Shown piece after piece: positions 29,218 through 37,366 of a stretch of 64,000 nucleotides of DNA (the first letter of the stretch is position 1; each line of letters starts with the position of its first letter). The notes under the pieces were generated by a model, which did no database searches, had not been told where the DNA came from, and was given only the letters and a program-made list of their open reading frames with translations. The stretch lies in contig JAFLSV010000004.1 of the NCBI GenBank assembly GCA_022510785.1, forward strand, positions 72,106-136,105, read 5' to 3'. Source of the stretch: Desulfovibrionaceae bacterium. Its GTDB lineage: Bacteria; Desulfobacterota; Desulfovibrionia; Desulfovibrionales; Desulfovibrionaceae. Made by a program: the position numbers and the translations under genes.

Positions 29218-30069
29218 TTACAGGGGAAGCAGGCGCAGGTTGTCGATAAGTCTGGCCCGGCCGAGGCGGACGGCCACGGCCACCAGGGCCGCGTCGTCCA
29301 GCCTGGTCAGGTTTTGCAGGGTGTCGGGATGCACAATGGACAAATAGTCCGGCTCACCGGAGGGAACGTCACGTTTCAGGTCTTCCCTCAGGCCGGCCAG
29401 CAGCGCGGCGGCGTCGCGCTCGCCCTGGCGCACGCGATGGGCCATGGCGAGCAGCCCCCGGTATATGCCGGGGGCCTGGGCCCGTTCCTCAGCGCTCAGG
29501 TAGGCGTTGCGCGAGCTCATGGCCAGCCCGTCGCTCTCGCGCACAATGGGGTGCCCCACAATGTCCACATCCACATTCAGGTCGCGCGCCATGCGGCGGA
29601 TAACGGCCAGCTGCTGCCAGTCCTTTTCTCCGAACACGGCCACATGGGGCCGGGCCAGGTGGAACAGCTTGAGCACCACCGTGCACACACCCCGGAAATG
29701 GGTGGGGCGGCTGACCCCGCACAGCACGGAGGACAGCGCGGGCACGTCCACCCAGGTGGCGTGATCCGGCGCGTACATGGCCTCGGCCGCGGGCTGGAAC
29801 AGGGCGTCCACTCCCTCGGCCCCGGCCAGGGCGATGTCGCGCCCGGCGTCGCGCGGATAGGCGGCCAAATCTTCGGCGGGGCCGAACTGGGTGGGATTGA
29901 TGAAGCGGCTTACCACCACGCGATGGGCCAGAGAGCGGGCATGGCGCATAAGAGCGAGATGTCCTTCGTGAAAATAGCCCATGGTGGGAACCAGCGCGAT
30001 GCGCTGGCCTTCGGTTCGCCACCGTTCGGCCTGGGCGCTGAGATCGGGAAGCGTGGATAGTATCTGCAT
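29218..30069 (-). CDS. panC: Pantoate--beta-alanine ligase
   Basis: VPTMGYFHEGHLALMRHAR, FINPTQFGPAEDL, FGEKDWQQLAVIRRM, MSSRNAYLS. Confidence 0.97.
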   Translation of the reverse strand: MQILSTLPDLSAQAERWRTEGQRIALVPTMGYFHEGHLALMRHARSLAHRVVVSRFINPTQFGPAEDLAAYPRDAGRDIALAGAEGVDALFQPAAEAMYAPDHATWVDVPALSSVLCGVSRPTHFRGVCTVVLKLFHLARPHVAVFGEKDWQQLAVIRRMARDLNVDVDIVGHPIVRESDGLAMSSRNAYLSAEERAQAPGIYRGLLAMAHRVRQGERDAAALLAGLREDLKRDVPSGEPDYLSIVHPDTLQNLTRLDDAALVAVAVRLGRARLIDNLRLLPL

Positions 30070-30195
30070 ATCAAGTTATGGGAATATAGTTAGTGGAGCT
30101 CTATCTATACACGCTCCCCCGGGTTCTGTCCAGCCCCCCTGTGTTTCGTCCCGTCTCCCTGCCCTGCCCGGTTTTCCCGTGTTTTGTCCGATCCC

Positions 30196-30225
30196 TTGAC
30201 GGGGGTGAGAGGCGAAGGCTATTGA
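30196..30225 (+). promoter_or_regulatory. Possible sigma-70 promoter for the 30301 gene
   Basis: ttgacg - N18 - tattga. Confidence 0.3.
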
Positions 30226-30300
30226 ACAGGCGTATCCGTATCATGCGCCGCGTTCCGGCGGCCCTGCTTCCGCGCCCGCCAGGGCGGTGACGAGAGCCTG

Positions 30301-30855
30301 ATGCAGCCGTTTTACCAGGGGAAAATCGATACCTTCTGCGCCGTGTACGCGGTACTCAACGCCCTTCAGATTCTGCACGACATCAGCCCCCGGCAGGGCC
30401 GTGAACTGTTTAATAACGTGCTGCTGCGGGCATCGCGCGATGAGGAGCGTTTTCTGAACATACTGACCCGCCGCACGGATTACCTGGATCTTGTGGATCA
30501 GACGCTGGAGACAGCGCGCTTCCGCTATCCTTTAAAAATACAGGCGCCGTTCGGCCCCGGCGCGCCGCACGGCGAGGTATGGGACGCGCTGCTGGAGTAC
30601 GCCAGGCCCGATCGGCGGCGCGCCGGGGTGTTTCGCTTTCTTCGCTGTGTGCCCCAGCGGCCCCGGCCCGTGACCGATCACTGGACCACCACCCATAGGG
30701 TGGATGAAAGCGGGCTGCATTTTTTCGATTCCAGCCTGGAGCCCGGCGGGGTATACTGCCTGCGGGGCTCGGAACTGGCCGACACGCTCGCGCCGCATCC
30801 CCGGGAATACTTCATGATTCCGCCGGAATCCGTGCGCTTGCTGTCCTTGCCCTGA
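30301..30855 (+). CDS. Putative papain-like/C39-like cysteine peptidase fold protein
   Basis: 184 aa; KIDTFCAVYAVLNALQ (Cys-helix) and DHWTTTHRVDESGLHFFDSS (His ... Asp) spacing typical of papain-like folds. Confidence 0.55.
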   Translation: MQPFYQGKIDTFCAVYAVLNALQILHDISPRQGRELFNNVLLRASRDEERFLNILTRRTDYLDLVDQTLETARFRYPLKIQAPFGPGAPHGEVWDALLEYARPDRRRAGVFRFLRCVPQRPRPVTDHWTTTHRVDESGLHFFDSSLEPGGVYCLRGSELADTLAPHPREYFMIPPESVRLLSLP

Positions 30856-30879
30856 CAAGCCTCAACCCGGTAAGCCGCC

Positions 30880-32475
30880 ATGCCGCTTTTGACGTCCCGG
30901 CAGAAAATGGGCGCGGCCGCCCTGATCATGGCCTTCAGCGTGCTTGTGTCACGGCTTATGGGGCTTGTGCGCGACAAGGTCATTTCATGGCAGTTCGGGG
31001 CCGGGGGCGAGGCGGATATCTATTTTTCCGCCTTTGTGGTGCCCGACTTTCTCAATTATCTGCTGGCGGGCGGCTATATTTCCATCACCCTTATTCCCCT
31101 CCTGGCCGGGTGCTTCGAGCGCGACGAGGAGGAAGGCTGGCGCTTTTTCGGCACGGTGTTCTGCTGGGCCGCGCTGGCCATCGCCGTGCTGACCGCGCTG
31201 GCCTGGATTGGCGCTCCCCGGCTTTCCGAGTGGGTGGCGCCCGGCTTTGAGCCCGGCCGGCGGGAACGTTTGGCGGTCTTTCTGCGCATTGTGCTGCCCG
31301 CGCAGGTATTTTTTCTGCCCGGGGCCTGCCTGTCCGCCGTGTTGTATATCCGGCGGCAGTTCACGGTGCCCGCCCTGACCCCGCTGGTCTACAACGGATG
31401 CATTCTGCTGTGCGGCGCGCTTCTGCCCCGGCTGGGCCTGGCTTCGGGCATGGAGGGCTTTTGCTGGGGGGTGCTGGCGGGGGCGGCCCTGGGCGCTTTT
31501 CTGCTGCCCTGGCTGGCGGTGCGGGCGGGCGGCCTGCGGCTGAGGCCGGGCCTGAGCCATCCGCTTTTGGGGCGCTTTCTGCTGCTGGCCCTGCCCTTCA
31601 TGATCGGGCAGTCCGTGGTGGTGCTGGATGAGCAGTTTGTGCGCGTGTTCGGCAGTCTGGCCGGCGAGGGCGCGGTGAGCCTGCTCAACTATGCCCGGCG
31701 GATCATGATGGTGCCTGTGGGCGTGGTGGCCCAGGCGGCTGGTGTGGCCTCGTTTCCCTTTCTGGCTTCTCTGGCGGCCCGGGGCGACACGCGGGGCTTT
31801 CATCACACGCTGAACACGGCCCTGCGCAACAGCCTCATTGTGGTTATTCCGGTCACAGCCTGGCTTGTCGCGGCGTCCGGCCCCATTTTGGGCTTTATTT
31901 TCGAGGGGGGCAGCTTCCGGGCCGCCGATACCGCGGCCACCACGCCGCTGCTTCAGATTATGCTGCTGGCCGTGCCCTTCTGGGCCCTGCAGCAGGTAAC
32001 GGGACGCGCCTTCTACGCCCGGCAGGACACCCTGACTCCGGCCGTGGCGGGGACTCTGGCCTCGGTGCTGACCGTGCCCGTATACCTGGCGCTGGTTCCG
32101 CGCTGGGGAGCGCCCGGGGTGGCGCTGGTCACCTGCCTGTCCCTGGTGCTGTATGCCTCGGCCTTGCTGATCATCGCCCGCCGCCGCTGGGGCGGTGACG
32201 CCTTTGAGGGACTGGCCCGCACGGCCTGGCGGAATCTGGCTTTGACCGTGCCGGCGCTGGCGCCCGTCTGGATGCTGATCCTCGTGTTGCCTGCCTGGAC
32301 GCCGGGCCTGCCGCCCCTGGCGCGGCAGTTTGTCGCGCTGGCCGTGGGCGGTTCCGTGTTTCTGGCTGTCTATAGCCTGCTGGCCCGGCGCTTTGCTCCG
32401 GATTTTCTGGCCGTGCTGCTTGATCCCGTGCTGCGCCGGCTGCGGCGGCGCGGCGCGGCGGGAGGCTCCGCATGA
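30880..32475 (+). CDS. murJ: Lipid II flippase MurJ
   Basis: LVSRLMGLVRDKVISWQFGAGGEADIYFSAFVVPDFLNYLLAGG; RAFYARQDTLTPAVAGTLASV. Confidence 0.96.
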   Translation: MPLLTSRQKMGAAALIMAFSVLVSRLMGLVRDKVISWQFGAGGEADIYFSAFVVPDFLNYLLAGGYISITLIPLLAGCFERDEEEGWRFFGTVFCWAALAIAVLTALAWIGAPRLSEWVAPGFEPGRRERLAVFLRIVLPAQVFFLPGACLSAVLYIRRQFTVPALTPLVYNGCILLCGALLPRLGLASGMEGFCWGVLAGAALGAFLLPWLAVRAGGLRLRPGLSHPLLGRFLLLALPFMIGQSVVVLDEQFVRVFGSLAGEGAVSLLNYARRIMMVPVGVVAQAAGVASFPFLASLAARGDTRGFHHTLNTALRNSLIVVIPVTAWLVAASGPILGFIFEGGSFRAADTAATTPLLQIMLLAVPFWALQQVTGRAFYARQDTLTPAVAGTLASVLTVPVYLALVPRWGAPGVALVTCLSLVLYASALLIIARRRWGGDAFEGLARTAWRNLALTVPALAPVWMLILVLPAWTPGLPPLARQFVALAVGGSVFLAVYSLLARRFAPDFLAVLLDPVLRRLRRRGAAGGSA

Positions 32476-32520
32476 ACCTTCGAACCCGCGCGCCTCATGC
32501 GCTCTGCCGGATGTGCGGAG

Positions 32521-32548
32521 GCCGGCCCGCGCATGGCCGGCGTTTTTT
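32521..32548 (+). terminator. Intrinsic terminator downstream of murJ
   Basis: gccggcc-cgcgcat-ggccggc-g-tttttt. Confidence 0.75.
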
Positions 32549-32588
32549 CCCCTTCCGGCAAGGAAGGGGCCGCTGAAAGGAACGTGAC

Positions 32589-33449
32589 ATGCGTGTGATA
32601 CGGGGCCGCAACGCGGGCTTCTGCATGGGGGTGGCGCTGGCCCTGCGCAAGCTGGATGAGGCCGTGACCTCTGCCCCCCGCCGGGTGGCCACGCTGGGGG
32701 CCATCATTCACAACCCTCAGGTGCTGGCGGAATACGCCGCCAGGGGAGTGCGCGTTCTGCATTCGCCCGCCGAGGCGGAACCCGGCATGACCGTGGTCAT
32801 ACGGGCCCACGGTGTGCCCCGCGAGGATGAGGCCCGCCTGCTGGCCGTGGGCGCGCGTGTGGTGGACGCCACCTGCCCGCGGGTCAAGAAAGCCCAGATG
32901 TCCATTGCCGAAGCCACGGCCGGCGGCGCGCAGCTGTGGCTGTATGGCGATGCCGAGCATCCCGAGGTGCGCGGCCTTTTATCCTACGCGGCCGGTTCGA
33001 CACGGGTGTTTGCCTCCTGCGCGGAGGCGGCCTGTCTGCCCGCGACCCTGCCGCCGGACGGCACAGCCGTGCTGGCGGCCCAGACCACGCAGGATCGGCC
33101 CGCGTTCGATGCCTTGCGCGCGGATTTGCTTGAAGCTATGGAGAGCAGGTTGCGTGTGCTGGACACCATTTGCGATGCCACCCGGCAGCGGCAGCAGGAA
33201 ACCTTGAACCTGGCGGAGCAGGTGGATGCCCTGGTGGTGGTGGGCGGCCGGGCCAGCGGCAATACCCGGCGCCTGGCCGATATCGCGGCCGGGCGGGGTG
33301 TGCCCGCGCTGCTGGTGGAAACCGCGGATGACCTTGAGTCCGCTTTTTTTTCGTCAGTTTCCGTGGTAGGGCTAACGGCTGGCGCATCTACGCCGAAAAG
33401 CCTCATAGACGCTGTGGAGCAGCGCCTGAAAGAACTGTGTCCCCGTTAG
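32589..33449 (+). CDS. ispH: 4-hydroxy-3-methylbut-2-enyl diphosphate reductase
   Basis: GFCMGVALALRKLDEA, IIHNPQVL, RAHGVPREDE, DATCPRVKKAQ, GGRASGNTRRLADIA, GLTAGASTP. Confidence 0.97.
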   Translation: MRVIRGRNAGFCMGVALALRKLDEAVTSAPRRVATLGAIIHNPQVLAEYAARGVRVLHSPAEAEPGMTVVIRAHGVPREDEARLLAVGARVVDATCPRVKKAQMSIAEATAGGAQLWLYGDAEHPEVRGLLSYAAGSTRVFASCAEAACLPATLPPDGTAVLAAQTTQDRPAFDALRADLLEAMESRLRVLDTICDATRQRQQETLNLAEQVDALVVVGGRASGNTRRLADIAAGRGVPALLVETADDLESAFFSSVSVVGLTAGASTPKSLIDAVEQRLKELCPR

Positions 33450-33515
33450 GCGGCTGAAGCGCCGCGGGCGGGAATATCCTGCGGGTCTGTTCCCGCGTGG
33501 CGAGAAGGACGGAAG

Positions 33516-33570
33516 AGCCCCGGCGGGTCTGAAAGACAGGCCGGATCAGGGCCGGATCGGGGCTTTCTTT
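33516..33570 (+). terminator. Hairpin with T-rich tail between ispH and cheV
   Basis: agccccg ... cggggct followed by ttcttt; nested gtct-gaa-agac. Confidence 0.45.
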
Positions 33571-33581
33571 CCGGAGGCATT

Positions 33582-34559
33582 ATGTCGCAGACCAATATCC
33601 TGCTGGAAGCGGGCACCAACGAACTGGAAGTTGTGGAATTTTTTCTCGACGAAGTCGGCGAGGATGGTGCCCCCTATCGGGGCAGCTACGGCGTCAACGT
33701 CGCGAAAGTTCTGGAAATTATCCAGATGCCCAAAATAACCGCCCTGCCGGAGGTTCAGCACCCGTCGGTGCTGGGCGCGTTTAACCTGCGCTCGCGCATC
33801 ATTCCCATGGTGGATCTGTGCGTGTGGCTGGGCAAGCAGCCGGCGGAGGGTCAGGAAGCGCCCAAGGTGGTGGTCACGGAATTCAACAACGTGACCACGG
33901 CCTTCATGGTTACGGGGGTCAACCGCATCCACCGCATCAGCTGGGAGGCGGTGGAACCTCCCAACAAGTATATGGCCATGGTCTCCAAGGGCAACATCAC
34001 CGGTGTGATCAAGCTGGAAGGGCGCATCGTGTTCCTCCTTGACCTGGAAAAGATTGTGGCCGAGCTGAATCCCGCCCTGGGACTGCGCCTGGATATGGCC
34101 ATCGACTGGGGCAGCGAAGCGTGCTACCGTGCCCTTGTGGCCGATGACTCGGCCACCATTCGCGAAATGCTCAAGGATCTTCTCCAGAAGGCCAATTTTG
34201 AGGTGGAAGCCGTGACCAACGGCCGCGAGGCGTGGGAGCGCCTCAAGGCCCTGCGCGAGCGCGCCATGGAGGAAAAGCGGCCCATCAACGACTATGTGCA
34301 GGTGCTGGTCTCGGATATTGAAATGCCCAGCATGGACGGGCATAATCTCTGCAAGCGGGTTAAAGAGGACAATATCCTCGGCACGCTGCCGGTTATTCTG
34401 TTCTCGTCGCTCATTACCGACAAGCTGCGGCACAAGGGCGAGTCCGTGGGAGCGGACGATCAGATGTCCAAACCCGAGGTGACCCAGCTGGCCCAGCGGG
34501 CCTATGCCCTGATCAAGAACTTCAACGAAAGCCGCCACACGTCCGCTGTCGCCGGATAA
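33582..34559 (+). CDS. cheV: Chemotaxis protein CheV (CheW domain plus receiver)
   Basis: N-terminal CheW-like domain; receiver ALVADDSATIREMLKDLLQKANFEVEAVTNGREAWERLK ... VLVSDIEMPSMDG. Confidence 0.94.
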   Translation: MSQTNILLEAGTNELEVVEFFLDEVGEDGAPYRGSYGVNVAKVLEIIQMPKITALPEVQHPSVLGAFNLRSRIIPMVDLCVWLGKQPAEGQEAPKVVVTEFNNVTTAFMVTGVNRIHRISWEAVEPPNKYMAMVSKGNITGVIKLEGRIVFLLDLEKIVAELNPALGLRLDMAIDWGSEACYRALVADDSATIREMLKDLLQKANFEVEAVTNGREAWERLKALRERAMEEKRPINDYVQVLVSDIEMPSMDGHNLCKRVKEDNILGTLPVILFSSLITDKLRHKGESVGADDQMSKPEVTQLAQRAYALIKNFNESRHTSAVAG

Positions 34560-34560
34560 A

Positions 34561-35301
34561 ATGCCCATGAACGATATCCAGAAGGTCAGCATTGTTGTTC
34601 CGGTCTTCAACGAGGAAGGCAACGTGGAGCCGCTTGTTGGGGAAATTGCCGCCGCCATGAACCCGCTGGATACGGATTGGGAACTGTGGCTGGTGGATGA
34701 CGGCAGCACCGATGCCAGTCTGGATCGCATCCGGGGCCTGTGCGGGCGCGAGCCTCACGCCGGTTTTCTGTCGTTCCACCGCAATCGGGGGCAGTCGGCC
34801 GCGTTTGGCGCGGGCTTCGAGGCCGCCACGGGGGATGTGATTGTCACCCTGGACGCCGACCTTCAGAACGATCCGGCTGATATTCCCACCCTACTGGACG
34901 TCTACCGCCAGGATGCCGACATGGTCATCGGCTGGCGGGTGAATCGCCGGGACGATTCCCGGCGGCGCCTGGCGTCACGGCTGGGCAACGCCGTGCGCAA
35001 TGCCCTCACGGCGGAAACCGTGCACGACACGGGCTGTTCCCTCAAGGTCATGCGGGCCTCTCTGGCCCGGCGGCTGCCCATGTTCCGGGGCATGCACCGT
35101 TTTTTGCCCACCCTGATGAAAATGTACGGGGCCCGGGTGGTGGAAGTGCCCGTGAACCACCGCCCGCGGCACAGCGGGGTTTCCAAGTACGGCGCGTTCA
35201 GCCGGGGGCTGGAGGCTTCGCAGGATTTGCTGGCGGTCAACTGGATGCTGCGGCGCTATCGCCCGGGCGAGGTGTCGGAGCGCCGGGATCCCCATGCCTG
35301 A
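34561..35301 (+). CDS. Family 2 glycosyltransferase (DPM/ArnC-like)
   Basis: SIVVPVFNEEGNVEPL, WLVDDGSTDASLDRI, DVIVTLDADLQNDPADIP. Confidence 0.94.
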   Translation: MPMNDIQKVSIVVPVFNEEGNVEPLVGEIAAAMNPLDTDWELWLVDDGSTDASLDRIRGLCGREPHAGFLSFHRNRGQSAAFGAGFEAATGDVIVTLDADLQNDPADIPTLLDVYRQDADMVIGWRVNRRDDSRRRLASRLGNAVRNALTAETVHDTGCSLKVMRASLARRLPMFRGMHRFLPTLMKMYGARVVEVPVNHRPRHSGVSKYGAFSRGLEASQDLLAVNWMLRRYRPGEVSERRDPHA

Positions 35302-35551
35302 TGTTTCCCCGCTGCTTTTTGTGACCTGTGTCACCGTTCAGGCCCTGTGCTTCGCGCTGGTGTGGCTCGCGCCGCGCCGCGTGCCGCGGGGGCTCCTGCG
35401 GGCGCTGCTTCTGATTTCGGCCACGATCATCGCCCTGTGTGCCTCGCATGACGCGGATTATACCCTGCTGGCCGGAGAGGCGCTGCTGGGCGCGGCGGGC
35501 TGGATTATGACCGGAGCGTATGGATGTGAAAGCGCGGGGAGGCGTGTGTGA
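35294..35551 (+). CDS. Small membrane protein
   Basis: 85 aa, hydrophobic; overlaps the GT2 gene by 8 nt and the next gene by 4 nt (gtga). Confidence 0.65.
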   Translation: MPDVSPLLFVTCVTVQALCFALVWLAPRRVPRGLLRALLLISATIIALCASHDADYTLLAGEALLGAAGWIMTGAYGCESAGRRV

Positions 35552-36234
35552 GCGCCCTGTCCTTCCCCCGCCTGCTCAAGGGGGCAAGCCTGTTCGCGGT
35601 TCTGGCCGCTGCGCTGCTGGTGGCCCGGGCCGTGGAGCCCGGCGCGGAAAGCTGTTCCCGCTTTGTGGACGAGCATATCCGGGCCCACGGTCTGACGGGT
35701 GTGGCCCTGTACCTGGGCCTGACAGCCCTTCTTACCTGCGTGGGCGTGCCGCGCCAGATGCTCAGCCTGGCAGGAGGCTACGCTTTTGGTGCCCTGTGGG
35801 GCACGGCATGGGCCACGGCGGGGGTCACGGCCGGCTGCGTGCTGTCCTTCAGCTACGCGCGTTTTCTGGGGCAGGGTTTTGTGCAGCGGCGTTTTGGGCA
35901 TCGCATTGCCCCTCTGGAAAAATTTCTGGCCCGTTCGCCGCTGCTCATGACCTTCATCATTCGATCCCTGCCGGTGGGCAACAATCTGGTGACCAATATC
36001 CTGGCCGGGGTGAGCCGTATTCCGGCCCTGCCCTTTTTCACGGGCTCCTGTCTGGGCTATATCGCGCAGAATTTCATTTTTGCTTTGCTTGGCAGCGGCG
36101 CGCGCGTCGATCCCTTCTGGCGCACGGCCATCAGCGCGGCCCTGTTCGTGCTCGCCTCGTTGCTCGGGGTCTGGCTGTACCGCCGCTACAGGGCGGATGT
36201 GGAGACTATGGCCCGACCCGGGCGGGGGGAGTGA
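35548..36234 (+). CDS. TVP38/TMEM64 (DedA/VTT) family membrane protein
   Basis: LSLAGGYAFGALWGTAWATAGVTAGCVLSFSYARFLG ... RSLPVGNNLVTNILAGVSRIPALPFFTGSCLGYIAQN. GTG start. Confidence 0.88.
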   Translation: MSALSFPRLLKGASLFAVLAAALLVARAVEPGAESCSRFVDEHIRAHGLTGVALYLGLTALLTCVGVPRQMLSLAGGYAFGALWGTAWATAGVTAGCVLSFSYARFLGQGFVQRRFGHRIAPLEKFLARSPLLMTFIIRSLPVGNNLVTNILAGVSRIPALPFFTGSCLGYIAQNFIFALLGSGARVDPFWRTAISAALFVLASLLGVWLYRRYRADVETMARPGRGE

Positions 36235-36390
36235 CGTCCCCGGGCGGAGCCCGCGTGAGGGGGGGCGTTCGCGCTTAGAGAGGGTGATCGCACCGCTGCG
36301 GACGTCACACACATCCGTCAGGCGGGGGCATCTGTCTTTGGCGGGCGGCCCTGCCGCCCGCCCCTGGCATGCAGACTGAAGGAGACCATC

Positions 36391-36723
36391 ATGCTGCTGG
36401 AAATGGGACTCATCGCGGCGGGTATTCCCGCCGGATACGTCCTGCGCCGGAAGGAAAGGGCCCGGGCCGTGGCGGCGCGGCTTCTGACCCGGGCCGTATG
36501 GGCGCTGCTGTTTGTGCTGGGCCTTGCCGTGGGCTCGGATTCCATGCTTTTGGAGCAACTGAGCCGCCTGGGCGTGCGCGCGGCCGTCATCAGCGCCCTG
36601 TCCGTGGCGGGCTGTCTTGTCGCCGCGCGCCTGGCCGCGCTCTGGCTGAACCTGGATGCGGGGACGCCGTCAGACGCGGAATCCTCCGCCGGCCCGTCGG
36701 CGCACCGGGGGCCATCGGCATGA
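36391..36723 (+). CDS. lysO: LysO-type lysine exporter, N-terminal half
   Basis: DUF340 N-terminal pattern (IAAGIPAGYVLRR..., LLTRAVWALLFVLGLAVGSDSMLLEQLSRLGVRA). Confidence 0.75.
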   Translation: MLLEMGLIAAGIPAGYVLRRKERARAVAARLLTRAVWALLFVLGLAVGSDSMLLEQLSRLGVRAAVISALSVAGCLVAARLAALWLNLDAGTPSDAESSAGPSAHRGPSA

Positions 36724-37337
36724 AGGGCTCGCTGCTGGTTCTCGGCTTTTTTTTCGCCGGGGTCTTCGCCGGGTGGCGGCACTGGCTGCCGCGCGCCGTG
36801 GCCGAAAGCGACGCCGCCCTGTGGATACTGTATATTCTCCTGTTCTGCGCGGGTATGGGGGTGGGTTTTGATCTCAGGGCACTGGCGGTTATCCGGCAGC
36901 TCAAGGCGCGGATTCTGCTCATACCGGCGGGGGTGGCGGCCGGCACGCTTGCGGGCAGCGCCCTGGCCTGGGCGCTGCTCGGGCTTTTTGGCGCGGATCT
37001 GTCCCTGCCGGACAGCCTGGCCGTGGGCGCGGGCTTCGGCTACTACAGCCTGGCCACGGTGATTATCACCCAGCTCGGGGATCCCTCCCTGGGGTCGGTG
37101 GCCCTGCTGTCCAACATGATCCGCGAAATTCTCACCCTCACCCTGTCCCCGCTGTTCGTGCGGGCGTCGGGCCGGCTGGGGCCGGTCATGGCCGGAGGGG
37201 CGGCGGCCATGGACACCTGCCTGCCGGTCATCGCCCGCGTGAGCGGGGAGCGCTGCGCCATTGTGGCCGTATTTTCGGGCATGGCGCTGACCCTGCTGGT
37301 GCCCGTGCTGGTGCCGGCCATCATGGCCTTGCGCTGA
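36720..37337 (+). CDS. lysO: LysO-type lysine exporter, C-terminal half
   Basis: ILYILLFCAGMGVGFDLRALAVIRQL, GFGYYSLATVIITQL, LLSNMIREILTL, GAAAMDTCLPVI; atga overlap with the preceding ORF. Confidence 0.85.
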   Translation: MKGSLLVLGFFFAGVFAGWRHWLPRAVAESDAALWILYILLFCAGMGVGFDLRALAVIRQLKARILLIPAGVAAGTLAGSALAWALLGLFGADLSLPDSLAVGAGFGYYSLATVIITQLGDPSLGSVALLSNMIREILTLTLSPLFVRASGRLGPVMAGGAAAMDTCLPVIARVSGERCAIVAVFSGMALTLLVPVLVPAIMALR

Positions 37338-37366
37338 TATGTGCGTTCATTGTAAGTTAACTATTA

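Noticed and set aside
28282-30060. 592-aa plus-strand ORF
   Set aside because: Antisense to metK and panC, both well supported.
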